Origin: Cognatiluteimonas sedimenti
Lineage (GTDB): Bacteria > Pseudomonadota > Gammaproteobacteria > Xanthomonadales > Xanthomonadaceae
DNA length: 64,000 bases
Direction of reading: 5' to 3'
Assembly: GCF_022808325.1 (NCBI RefSeq)
Contig: NZ_JALGCL010000001.1
Coordinates: 37,651-101,650, forward strand
In this document: piece by piece, positions 37,896 through 46,237 of the stretch
Numbering within the stretch: the stretch's first letter is position 1
How the letters are laid out: every line of letters starts with the position of its first letter
The notes under the pieces: model-generated
Seen by the model: the letters and a program-made list of their open reading frames with translations, nothing else
Told to the model about the DNA's origin: nothing
Database searches by the model: none
Made by a program: the position numbers and the translations under genes

Positions 37896-39499
37896 GCCGG
37901 CGCCCGCACATGGGGGTGTGGCTGTTGCGCGCGGCCGCGCTGCTGGGCGGCATGCTGCTGGGCCTTTCGGCGCAGGCTTCGACGCCCGTGGGGCCGGTAC
38001 GGGATGCACAAGCCGCCGACAGGGCCGCGTTCGATGCAATGGTCGACGCCACCGTCGCGCGCTACCGGCTGCCGGGGATCGCGGTCGGCGTGATCGAGGA
38101 CGGCCAGGTCGTCTACACGCGCACCGTCGGCGAAACCGTTGCCGGTTCCGGCGACCCCGTCACCCGCGACACGCTGTTCAAGATCGCTTCCAACAGCAAG
38201 GCGATGACCGCGAGCGTGCTGGCGCGCCTGGTGCAGGCCGGCAGGCTGGACTGGGACGCACCGGTGGTCCGATACCTGCCCGATTTCGCCATGCACGATC
38301 CGTGGGTGACGCGGCACATGCTGGTGCGCGACCTGCTGGTGCACAACAGCGGCCTGCCCGAAGGCGGCGGCGACCTGATGCTGTGGCCGGAGCCCAACCT
38401 GTTCACCCGCGCCGACATCCTGGGAGGGCTGCGTCACATCAAGCCGGCCTACGGCTTCCGCGCCGGCTACGCCTACGACAACCTGCTGTACGTGGTCGCC
38501 GGCGAAGTCGCGGCGGCGGCGGGCGGTGCGCCGTACGAGGAACTGGTGCGGCGCGAGCTGTTCCAGCCGCTGGGCCTGTCGCGCTGCCGGGTCGGCGAGT
38601 TCCACCTCGACCAGGCCGGCAGCGTCGCGCAGCCGCACATGCGCAAGGGCGACGGCAATGTCGTCATCCGCCGGGACGAAGCGGTGGTGCCGGCGATCAC
38701 CATGGCCGCGGCGGGGGGTATCCGCTGCAGCCTCGACGACATGCTCGCCTGGGCACGCAACTGGCTGGACCCGACGCCGCAACAGCTGCAATGGCTGGGA
38801 ACCGGGCAGCGCCGCGCACTGTGGACCGCACGCACGCCGATGCCGATCCCGCAGCGCCGCCGCGACTGGGACAACACCCATTACTACGCCTACGCCTTCG
38901 GCTTCCGGCTGGCCGATGTCGACGGACAGTGGACCGTGTCGCACACCGGCACCCTAGGCGGCATGTACTCGGCGATGATGCTGCTGCCCGACCGCAGGTC
39001 CGGCTTCGTGATCATGATCAATGGCGACGGCGATGCCGCACGTACGGTGCTGGCCGAAGTGCTGCTCAAGCATTTCACCGCGCCGGGGCAGGGGCGCGAC
39101 ATCGATTCGTACGCCGACGAACTGGCCCGCGACGCCGCCGCGCCCTCGCGTTCGCGTGCGCCGGACATCTCCGGGCGCCGGCCGGTGGCCGCCAGGGAAA
39201 TGGCGCGGTGGCTGGGCGTCTGGCGCGATCCCTGGTTCGGCGAGGTGGCGATCTGCCCCGCCGGCGACGGCGTCGAGTTCCAGGCGGCCAAGTCGCCGTC
39301 GATGGAGGCGCCGGTGTCGCGGCTCGGCGACCGCTACCTGGTGCACTGGGACGAGGCCAGGGCCGATGTCGATGCGTGGCTCGACTTCGCCGGGGAGGGC
39401 AACGCCCGCACCTTGCGCATGGCCAAGGTCGATCCGGATGGCGATTTCAGCTCCGATTACGAGGATCTTGCGTTCACCTGGGTGCGCGGCTGTGAATAA
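37892..39499 (+). CDS. Exported SxxK serine hydrolase (class C beta-lactamase/DD-peptidase fold)
   Basis: A 535-residue protein with a signal peptide (about 1-29) and a serine beta-lactamase-like domain. Motifs are S100-x-x-K103 (SNSK), Y195-D-N197 and H351-T-G353. The C-terminal 150 residues form an extra domain. This fold includes DD-carboxypeptidases, D-aminopeptidases and esterases as well as beta-lactamases. In this operon, removing D-Ala from stem peptides or trimming D-amino-acid peptides is more likely than antibiotic resistance, but the sequence cannot decide. It overlaps both neighbours by a few bases. Confidence 0.87.
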   Translation: MSRRPHMGVWLLRAAALLGGMLLGLSAQASTPVGPVRDAQAADRAAFDAMVDATVARYRLPGIAVGVIEDGQVVYTRTVGETVAGSGDPVTRDTLFKIASNSKAMTASVLARLVQAGRLDWDAPVVRYLPDFAMHDPWVTRHMLVRDLLVHNSGLPEGGGDLMLWPEPNLFTRADILGGLRHIKPAYGFRAGYAYDNLLYVVAGEVAAAAGGAPYEELVRRELFQPLGLSRCRVGEFHLDQAGSVAQPHMRKGDGNVVIRRDEAVVPAITMAAAGGIRCSLDDMLAWARNWLDPTPQQLQWLGTGQRRALWTARTPMPIPQRRRDWDNTHYYAYAFGFRLADVDGQWTVSHTGTLGGMYSAMMLLPDRRSGFVIMINGDGDAARTVLAEVLLKHFTAPGQGRDIDSYADELARDAAAPSRSRAPDISGRRPVAAREMARWLGVWRDPWFGEVAICPAGDGVEFQAAKSPSMEAPVSRLGDRYLVHWDEARADVDAWLDFAGEGNARTLRMAKVDPDGDFSSDYEDLAFTWVRGCE

Positions 39500-40232
39500 G
39501 CGCTGGCAGGCGTGGGTGGCTGCGATCGCAGTGCCGTCGTTGGGTGCGTGCGCAGGCCTGGCGGGGACGGCACCTGGCCCCGCGGCACCCACGCCCGCGG
39601 CCGCGAGCACTGCGGCCGCCGCCGGCCTGGTCGATGTCACGACCCTGGTGCCCGACATGGCGCTGGAAATCCGCTACGCCGGCAACGACAACTTCACCGG
39701 CGGCCCGGTCGACGGCTATCGCGCCCCGAAGTGCCTGCTGCTGGGCCCGGCGGCGCAGGCGCTGCAGCGCGTGGAAATGTCGCTGCGAGAGCGCCAGTTG
39801 CGGCTGAAGCTGTTCGATTGCTACCGCCCGGCGCGCGCCGTCGCGGAGTTCGTGCGCTGGGCCGGCGACCTGTCCGACCAGCGCAGCAAGCCGCGCTATT
39901 ACCCCAACCTGGACAAGCGGGAGCTGCTCGGGGACTACATCGCGCCGGTGTCGGGCCACAGCCGCGGCGCGACCCTGGACCTGACGCTGATGCAGTGCGG
40001 CGCCGGCGGCGGCGATTGCCGGCCGCTGGACATGGGCACGGACTTCGACTTCTTCGACCCGCGCGCGCACACGGAATCGCCGGACACCACCCCCGCCCAG
40101 CGCGCCAATCGGCTGCGCCTGCGCGAGGCGATGGCGGCGCAGGGATTCCGCAACTATCCGCTGGAGTGGTGGCATTACACGCTCGCCCCGGAACCCGCGC
40201 CGCCGATGCTGTACGACGTGCCCATCCAGTAG
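39492..40232 (+). CDS. VanX/DdpX-type D-Ala-D-Ala dipeptidase (M15D)
   Basis: A 246-residue zinc D,D-dipeptidase. Zinc ligands are H156 and D163 (SGHSRGATLDLTL) and H228 (EWWHY), with catalytic Glu225 and the transition-state Arg in FDCYRP (R112). The N-terminus has a lipobox-like LGAC at Cys20, so it is probably a periplasmic lipoprotein, unlike cytoplasmic VanX. It would split D-Ala-D-Ala released from peptidoglycan into usable D-Ala. The GTG start at 39492 lies inside the 3' end of the previous gene, which indicates coupling. No vanH or vanA homologs are present, which argues against glycopeptide resistance. Confidence 0.9.
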   Translation: MNKRWQAWVAAIAVPSLGACAGLAGTAPGPAAPTPAAASTAAAAGLVDVTTLVPDMALEIRYAGNDNFTGGPVDGYRAPKCLLLGPAAQALQRVEMSLRERQLRLKLFDCYRPARAVAEFVRWAGDLSDQRSKPRYYPNLDKRELLGDYIAPVSGHSRGATLDLTLMQCGAGGGDCRPLDMGTDFDFFDPRAHTESPDTTPAQRANRLRLREAMAAQGFRNYPLEWWHYTLAPEPAPPMLYDVPIQ

Positions 40233-40282
40233 GCCGGGCCTCCGGCCTTTCCACCGTTGTCGCGAACATGGAGGTCGGCCGG

Positions 40283-41401
40283 ATGCGATCCCCCAAAGCC
40301 CTGCTCGCCATTTCCCTGGCGACGACCTGCCTGCTCGCAGGCTGCCCCACCACAGAGAATCCGATGCGACCACCCGCCACCGACGACACGACCGGCGACA
40401 GGATCGACCAGCTGATGCAGCGCTACGACGGCGCCGTCCCGGGCGCATCGCTGCTGGTGGTCCGTGACGGCGAAGCCGTGGTGCAGCGCGGCTACGGCCT
40501 TTCCGATTGCGAGGCGGGCATCGAAGCCGGCCCGGCGACCAACTACCGGCTGGCCTCGCTGACCAAGCAATTCACCGCCGCGGCGATCCTGCTGCTGGCG
40601 CAGGATGGCAGGCTCGGCATCGACGATCCGGTGCGCGAGTGGCTGCCAACGCTGCCGCCTGCCGCCGACGCGATCACCCTGCGCCACCTGCTCACCCATA
40701 CGTCGGGCCTGGTCGACTACGAAGACCTCATGGCACCCGACCATCCCGGCCAGATCCGCGATGCCGGCGTGTTGCAGCTGCTGGAGCGCGAGGGCCGCAC
40801 CTACTTCACGCCCGGCAGCGCGTACCGCTACAGCAACAGCGGCTACGCGCTACTGGCGCTGGTGGTGGAAAAAGCGTCCGGTGAAACGTTCCCGCAGTTC
40901 CTGCGCCGGCGGATCTTCGAGCCGCTGGGCATGCACGACACCCTGGCCTACGCCAGCGGGGGGCCGGAGGTGCCGCATCGTGCCTGGGGCTACAGCCCGG
41001 CCGACGCGGCCGCCAGCGATGCCACCGGCGGCCGGTGGACCCGCACCGACCAGAGCCCCACCAGTGCCGTGCTTGGCGATGGCGGCATCTATTCCTCGAT
41101 CGGGGACCTGGCGCGATGGGATGCCGCGCTGTACGACGACCGCCTGCTCGACGATGCCTCGCGCGCAAGCGCCTTCAGCGCGCAGGTCGAGGTCACCGGC
41201 GAGCCCTGGCAGGCCGGCTACGGCTTCGGCTGGCGCATCACCGGCGACACCCTCTGGCATTCGGGCGAGACGATCGGCTTCCGCAACGTGATCGTGCGCT
41301 GGCCGCAGCGCCGCCTGACCGTGGTCCTGCTCAGCAACCGCAACGAGCCGGAGCCGTACCGCACGGCGCTGGCGATCGGGGAACTGTTCCTCGATCACTG
41401 A
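40283..41401 (+). CDS. SxxK serine hydrolase lipoprotein (beta-lactamase family)
   Basis: A 372-residue lipoprotein (LLAGC, Cys21) with a serine beta-lactamase-like fold: S92-x-x-K95 (SLTK), Y183-S-N185 and a late HSG (LWHSGETIGF). It is shorter than its paralog two genes upstream and lacks the extra C-terminal domain. It probably acts on D-amino-acid peptides in the periplasm. ATG 40283 was chosen because GGAGG lies 8 bases upstream; ATG 40268 is in frame but has no such site. It closes the rightward murein-peptide unit; a tRNA gene on the other strand follows. Confidence 0.87.
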   Translation: MRSPKALLAISLATTCLLAGCPTTENPMRPPATDDTTGDRIDQLMQRYDGAVPGASLLVVRDGEAVVQRGYGLSDCEAGIEAGPATNYRLASLTKQFTAAAILLLAQDGRLGIDDPVREWLPTLPPAADAITLRHLLTHTSGLVDYEDLMAPDHPGQIRDAGVLQLLEREGRTYFTPGSAYRYSNSGYALLALVVEKASGETFPQFLRRRIFEPLGMHDTLAYASGGPEVPHRAWGYSPADAAASDATGGRWTRTDQSPTSAVLGDGGIYSSIGDLARWDAALYDDRLLDDASRASAFSAQVEVTGEPWQAGYGFGWRITGDTLWHSGETIGFRNVIVRWPQRRLTVVLLSNRNEPEPYRTALAIGELFLDH

Positions 41402-41422
41402 AAAGCCGGCTGCGGCAGGGCG

Positions 41423-41453
41423 GAAAAGACAGAAAACCCCGCGGGCGCGGGGT
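41423..41453 (-). terminator. Rho-independent terminator of tRNA-Ala
   Basis: ACCCCGC/GCGGGGT (41436-41442 with 41447-41453) forms a 7-bp stem with a GGGC loop. On the minus strand it is followed by a T-rich tract (TTTCTGTCTTTT), and it lies 27 bases after the tRNA-Ala 3' end. Confidence 0.75.
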
Positions 41454-41480
41454 CTTCGATGACGCTGACGCGGGATGAAT

Positions 41481-41556
<76 letters not shown>

Positions 41557-41582
41557 GTTCCGGACTCGCCGGAGGTTGCGGA

Positions 41583-42743
41583 TTATACGGATGCGCCCCG
41601 CGCGCCGCCAGCCATGCGCCCGGCGGGTGCGGCATCGCCGGCGATCGGCAGCAGCGGGGCCAGGCGCGGTTCCAGCAGGGTCCGGCGCCAGCCGGCGAGC
41701 GGACCGGGCCAGTCGTCGCCATGGCCGTCGGCGCGCAGGTCGAGCAGGGACTGCAGCCAGCGCCGCGAGGCGAGCACGCCGTCGGGCAGGCCGAGTTCGG
41801 CGCTGAGCGCGGCCACGGCGTCCTGCAGCTTGCGCAATGCGGCCTTGTCGCGGTCGTCGGCGCGCGCGGCCGGGGCCTGGGCTTCGTCCGGCAGCGGCGT
41901 CTGCAAGGCCTGCCACAGCGCATCGCCGAGGCTGCGCGGCGCTTTCGGCGTGGCTTCGAGCTGGCGTTGCAGGCCGGCGCGGTCGATGGGCGGATTGCGG
42001 GCCAGGCCAGTGGCCAGTTCGTTGTCCAGGATCCAGCTGCGCGGGCGGTCGGCCTCGCGCGCATACGCGTCGCGCCAGCGCAGCAGCCGCAGCAGACGCT
42101 GCTGGGACGGTTCGTCGAGGAATTGCGCGGCGCGCAGCGACAGGTGCGGCCAGCGCTCGAGTTCGACGCTGCGCGCATTGGCCAGCATCCGCGCGCAATC
42201 CTCGGCCAGCCACGCCTCGCGGCCGAGCGTGCGCAGGCGCGCGTCGAGGTCGTCGTGCAGCGCGAACAGGTGGCGGACGTCGTCGGCGGCGTATTCCAGC
42301 TGCGCCGGCGACAATGGCCGCCGCAGCCAGTCGGAACGGGTTTCGCCCTTGGGCAGGGTGACGCCCAGCGTGTCCTGCACCAGGCGCTGGTAGCCGACGC
42401 CGGCGCCGACCCCGGCCAGCGCCGCCGCCACCTGGGTGTCGAACAGCACTGAAGGCACCACGCCGCAATGGCGCTTGAGTGCGACCAGGTCCTCGCTGGC
42501 GCTGTGCATCACCTTGACCACCGACGGGTCGGCGAGCATCGACGCAAGCGCATCGGTGATCCCGGGGGCCAGCGGATCGGCCAGCAGGATGCTGCCCTGG
42601 GCGTCGTCGAGCGCGATCTGTACCAGCGCCAGCTGCGGCCACCAGGTGCGCTCGCGCACGAATTCGGTGTCCAGGCCGACCCGCGGCGGCGCGTCGGCAA
42701 GGCGGGCGGTGAGCTCGGCGGGGTCGCGGATCCAGACGGTCAC
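41583..42743 (-). CDS. rnd: Ribonuclease D
   Basis: A 386-residue RNase D, the 3' exonuclease that trims tRNA and other stable RNA precursors. The DEDDy domain has GLDTEFVRERTWWP (Exo I), VKVMHSASEDLVALKR (Exo II) and the Exo III region LEYAADDVRHL; one or two HRDC domains follow (ERWPHLSLRAAQF onward). The start is GTG at 42743, with AAGGAG 12 bases upstream. It is 27 bases from tRNA-Ala on the same strand, which suits its function and suggests possible read-through. Confidence 0.93.
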   Translation of the reverse strand: MTVWIRDPAELTARLADAPPRVGLDTEFVRERTWWPQLALVQIALDDAQGSILLADPLAPGITDALASMLADPSVVKVMHSASEDLVALKRHCGVVPSVLFDTQVAAALAGVGAGVGYQRLVQDTLGVTLPKGETRSDWLRRPLSPAQLEYAADDVRHLFALHDDLDARLRTLGREAWLAEDCARMLANARSVELERWPHLSLRAAQFLDEPSQQRLLRLLRWRDAYAREADRPRSWILDNELATGLARNPPIDRAGLQRQLEATPKAPRSLGDALWQALQTPLPDEAQAPAARADDRDKAALRKLQDAVAALSAELGLPDGVLASRRWLQSLLDLRADGHGDDWPGPLAGWRRTLLEPRLAPLLPIAGDAAPAGRMAGGARGASV

Positions 42744-42921
42744 GGGCGGGCAGGTCTCCTTAGGGGGTCGACGAGCCTAACTGCGTGGGTGGTGGGGCTG
42801 TCAAACATCGATTCGCGTTTCGCCATGCGCGCGGTTGCCGCCAGCGGCGACAATGCCCTAAGTTGCCGGAACCGGTCCGTCCGAACCACGGATCGGCGGG
42901 TTGAACGGACGGGAGAAGCGA

Positions 42922-44784
42922 TTGCGCGTCGGCAAGCCAGCAACAGCTGCAGCAGCGATCGCGCTGGCGCTCGTGCTGGCCGGCTGTGGCCGCAAGGAAG
43001 CGGATACGACCGCCCGTGCCGCGGCTGGCCTCGCCAACGAGGCGCCGGGGCAGGTCAGTGTCGAGGGTGACGACCGCATCGCCGCAAGCCTGACCTGGCA
43101 GGCACCCGAGGTGGTGCTGGCCGCCGACGACCTGCCCGATGCGCACAGGCGCGCGGCCAAGGCGCTGGCCGAGGGCCGCCTGTACGCCGACGGCGAAGCC
43201 GCGATTCCGCTGTACCTTGCGATCCTGAAGCAGGTGCCCGACGACGCCGCGGCCAAGGCTGGCCTGCAGCGCGCGCTCGAGGCGCTGCTGGCGACCGGCG
43301 ACCAGGCGCTGGCGGCCGCCGACGACGATCTCGACGCGCTGCGGCAGGCACATGCCGTCGCCTCGGTGGCGCGCGCGATCGCGGTCCGGGACGAGGCCGT
43401 GCAGGCCTTCCTGGGGCGCGTGGACGAGGCCGATCGCCTGTGGGAGCTCAATCGCCAGGCCGAGCGCGATCTGCGTGCCGGCAAGCTCGGTGAATCCGGG
43501 AGCGGCGCGCTGCCCAGGCTGCGCGCGGCCTTGCGCATCCGTCCCGGGCAGGCGCGTGCGCTGCAGGGCCTGGCGGCGGTGGAAAGCGGCCTGATCCGCC
43601 GTGGCGAGGAGGCGGGCGCCCGTGGCGACTTCGACAATGCCGAGCGCTGGATCGCGCTGGCGGCGACGGTGCGCCCGGGCAGCGACACGATCGCCGATGC
43701 CCGCGCGCGCATTGCCGGGATGCGGCGCGCGCGGATCGCGGGACTGCGCGACCAGGGCATGATGGCGCTGCTGCAACGCGACGGCGACAAGGACATCGCG
43801 CTGGCGCGCGGCAAGCTGGCGGAGATCCTGCGGATCGCCGAGCCGGGCGATGCCGCGGCGGCGGAGCTGCGCCAGCGCATCGACCTGGTCACCCATTACG
43901 GCCTGTTCCATCCCGGCCAGGCATTCACCGATGGCCTGAAGCAAGGCGCCCGCGGCCCGGAAATGGTGGTGGTGCCGCATGGTGCTTTCCGCATGGGCGC
44001 GGCGCCCGAGGAGGCCGAAGCCAGCGACAGCGAACGGCCCGCGCACTACGTGCGCTTCGACCGCGGTTTCGCGATGTCGCGCACCGAGGTCACCGTCGGG
44101 GATTTCCGCCGCTTCGTCGCCGCCAGCGGCTACCGGCCCACGGCGACCCGGCGCGGCTATTCGATGGTGTACGAGGAGCGCAACGGCAACTTCGTGCGCC
44201 GCAGCGGCATTGACTGGCGCTCGACCTACGACGGCGACAGGGCCGGCGACGAGCTCCCGGTGCTGCACGTCAGCGCCCGTGATGCCGACGCGTACGCGGA
44301 ATGGCTCAGCGCGCAGAGCGGCCAGCGCTACCGCCTGGCCAGCGAGGCCGAATTCGAATACGCGTTGCGCGCCGGCAGCGACACGCGCTTCCCGTGGGGC
44401 GGGGGCGGGCCGCCGGCCGGTGCCGGCAACTTCACCGGTGCCAGGGATCGATCCCCGAGCGGCCGCGCCTGGCGCAATGCGTTCGCCGGCTATGGCGACG
44501 GCTACTGGGGGCCGGCGCCGGTGGGCCGTTTTTCGGCGAATGCATACGGCCTTCACGACCTCGCCGGCAATGTCGGCGAGTGGGTCGCCGACTGCTGGCA
44601 CGACAGCTATCGCCGCGCACCGGACGAAGGCGTCGCCTGGTTCAATCCCGGGTGCCGCACGCGGGTGATGCGCGGCGGCGCCTGGGCCAGCGCGCCGGGG
44701 CAGACGCGTTCGGCCTGGCGCGCGCCGGCTGGCGTGGAGACGACCAACGCCCGGATCGGTTTCCGGGTAGTGCGCGAGTTGTAG
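42922..44784 (+). CDS. SUMF1/FGE-sulfatase-domain lipoprotein
   Basis: A protein of about 620 residues. A lipoprotein signal (ALALVLAGC) is followed by a helical, TPR-like region (about 60-330) and a C-terminal formylglycine-generating-enzyme-sulfatase domain (GPEMVVVPHGAFRMGA, SRTEVTVGDFRRF, YRLASEAEFEYALRAG, GNVGEWVADCWHDSY, VMRGGAWASAP). The two active-site cysteines of true FGE are absent near the RGGAW motif, so it is likely a binding or structural member rather than a formylglycine maker. I start at TTG 42922, 6 bases after GGGAG; another TTG lies at 42901. The M48 protease gene follows after 38 bases. Confidence 0.82.
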   Translation: MRVGKPATAAAAIALALVLAGCGRKEADTTARAAAGLANEAPGQVSVEGDDRIAASLTWQAPEVVLAADDLPDAHRRAAKALAEGRLYADGEAAIPLYLAILKQVPDDAAAKAGLQRALEALLATGDQALAAADDDLDALRQAHAVASVARAIAVRDEAVQAFLGRVDEADRLWELNRQAERDLRAGKLGESGSGALPRLRAALRIRPGQARALQGLAAVESGLIRRGEEAGARGDFDNAERWIALAATVRPGSDTIADARARIAGMRRARIAGLRDQGMMALLQRDGDKDIALARGKLAEILRIAEPGDAAAAELRQRIDLVTHYGLFHPGQAFTDGLKQGARGPEMVVVPHGAFRMGAAPEEAEASDSERPAHYVRFDRGFAMSRTEVTVGDFRRFVAASGYRPTATRRGYSMVYEERNGNFVRRSGIDWRSTYDGDRAGDELPVLHVSARDADAYAEWLSAQSGQRYRLASEAEFEYALRAGSDTRFPWGGGGPPAGAGNFTGARDRSPSGRAWRNAFAGYGDGYWGPAPVGRFSANAYGLHDLAGNVGEWVADCWHDSYRRAPDEGVAWFNPGCRTRVMRGGAWASAPGQTRSAWRAPAGVETTNARIGFRVVREL

Positions 44785-44822
44785 CAACCGTCGCGGCCGT
44801 GATCGCACAAGGAGTGATGCAG

Positions 44823-45737
44823 ATGAGGCAGGACCCGTTCGGCAACCAGGGGCAGGGCACGCCGCGTCGGCGCGGATTCGGCGGACTGCGCCTGTGGGTG
44901 CTGTTGCTGTTCGCCGGCTACGCGGTGTTCTACTGGTTCTCCAACCGCAGCACCGATCCCTACACCGGCGAAACCGTGCTGATCGACAAGAGCATCACCC
45001 CGGAGGACGAGAAGGCGCTCGGCCTGCAGGCCTACCAGGAGATCCTGGCGCAGGAGCCGGCGCTGGATCGCAACTCGCAGATTTCGCAGCAGGTGCGCGA
45101 GATCGCGCAGCGGCTGATCGCGAAGGTGCCCGAAGTCGAGGACGCGCTCGCCGCCGAGAACAACATGCAGGCGCCGCACGTGGAAAAGGCCTTCGACTGG
45201 GACGTCAACGTGATCCAGTCCGACCAGGTCAACGCGTTCTGCCTGCCCGGCGGCAAGATCGCGGTCTACACCGGGCTGGTGCCGGTGGCGCAGAACGCCG
45301 ATGCGATGGCGGTGGTGATGGGCCACGAAATCTCGCACGCGCTGCTCCGCCATGGTGCCCAGCGCATGAGCGAGCAGAAGCTGGCGCAGATCGGCCAGAT
45401 GGCCGGCGCGATGAGCGGCATGGACCAGCAGCAGATGCAGGCGGTGATGGCGATCTACGGCTATGGCCGCGCCCTGCCGTATGCGCGCAAGCAGGAAACC
45501 CAGGCCGACGAAATGGGGCTGATGCTGGCCGCGGCGGCATGCTTCAACCCGGAAGAAGCGGTGCCGTTGTGGCAGCGCATGGAGCAGGCCGGCGGCGGCA
45601 GCGGACAGCCCGAATACGCCTCCACCCACCCCAATCCCGGCACCCGCATCGAAAACCTGCAGGCCTGGATGCCGAAGGCCATGCAGTACCGCGCCAAATT
45701 CTGCAACGCCTCGGGGACAGCGGTCGGCGCGGATTGA
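44823..45737 (+). CDS. M48-family metalloprotease, membrane anchored
   Basis: A 304-residue zinc protease. One N-terminal transmembrane segment (about 24-40) leads into a periplasmic M48 domain with H168-E-x-x-H172 (GHEISHALLRHG) and the downstream ligand Glu in QETQADEMG. It resembles LoiP/YggG and the peptidase half of BepA without TPR repeats, which handle outer-membrane protein quality control. AAGGAG lies 8 bases before ATG 44823, which decides this start over ATG 44817. Probably co-transcribed with the SUMF1-domain lipoprotein. Confidence 0.88.
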   Translation: MRQDPFGNQGQGTPRRRGFGGLRLWVLLLFAGYAVFYWFSNRSTDPYTGETVLIDKSITPEDEKALGLQAYQEILAQEPALDRNSQISQQVREIAQRLIAKVPEVEDALAAENNMQAPHVEKAFDWDVNVIQSDQVNAFCLPGGKIAVYTGLVPVAQNADAMAVVMGHEISHALLRHGAQRMSEQKLAQIGQMAGAMSGMDQQQMQAVMAIYGYGRALPYARKQETQADEMGLMLAAAACFNPEEAVPLWQRMEQAGGGSGQPEYASTHPNPGTRIENLQAWMPKAMQYRAKFCNASGTAVGAD

Positions 45738-45828
45738 GCTGATAGCGGATTCCGCGATACCTCGTCAGCTCGGCGCCCGGGCGGGCACTCGTAGGGCGGC
45801 CAGTTTGGGCATTCGTCGGGCGCCGCAT

Positions 45829-45912
45829 GCGGACGCCCTTGGGTGCGAATGTCCCCCGGCGCCGGCCTTCGGCCGACGCCTCCTCCTTGATTTCGCACCC
45901 AAGGGCATCCGC
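45829..45912. repeat. Long palindromic repeat, copy 1
   Basis: An 84-base element whose ends form a 21-bp stem with one mismatch (arms 45829-45849 and 45892-45912). The interior holds GTCCCCCGGC, a small GGCC-TTC-GGCC hairpin and GCCTCCTCCTTGATTT. Its core (45836-45905) matches copy 2 in the opposite direction. It lies in the gene-free stretch 45738-46237, where I see no coding sequence. A family of dispersed palindromic elements is likely. Confidence 0.8.
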
Positions 45913-46021
45913 ACCCGGCGTTACGGTTGCGGAGCGGTTGCAGAAGCAATTGAGCGGAAGGGGGCCAAGGCAAAGGGGAGATTGCTCCTCTGCAAGCCTG
46001 TGATCCGACGTTCTGGTGTGG

Positions 46022-46105
46022 CCGCCAGCCCTTGGGGGCGAAATCAAGGAGGAGGCTTTCGCCGCAGGCGGATGCCGGGGGACATTCGCCCCCAAGGGCT
46101 GGCGG
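46022..46105. repeat. Long palindromic repeat, copy 2 (inverted relative to copy 1)
   Basis: Another 84-base element with a perfect 21-bp stem (46022-46042 with 46085-46105). Read on the minus strand it shares the 70-base core of copy 1, with GTCCCCCGGC and GCCTCCTCCTTGATTT in the same places. Stem bases that differ from copy 1 differ on both arms, so pairing is kept. About 110 bases separate the copies. Confidence 0.82.
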
Positions 46106-46237
46106 TCACGCCGGGGCCCGTCAGGTCGCCCCGAGGCATGCAATCAAGCGATCGGGCAGACGGCTCCGCATTTCCCGCGGCGTTGTTTCGAAGTGTGAGG
46201 CATGCGATCAAGCGACCAAGCGATCGCGGCTTCCCAA

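Noticed and set aside
39492..40232. Glycopeptide resistance cluster
   Set aside because: Only a VanX-type dipeptidase is present; no ligase, dehydrogenase or two-component system accompanies it.
42922..44784. Active formylglycine-generating enzyme
   Set aside because: The two catalytic cysteines expected near the RGGAW motif are missing and no sulfatase gene is nearby.
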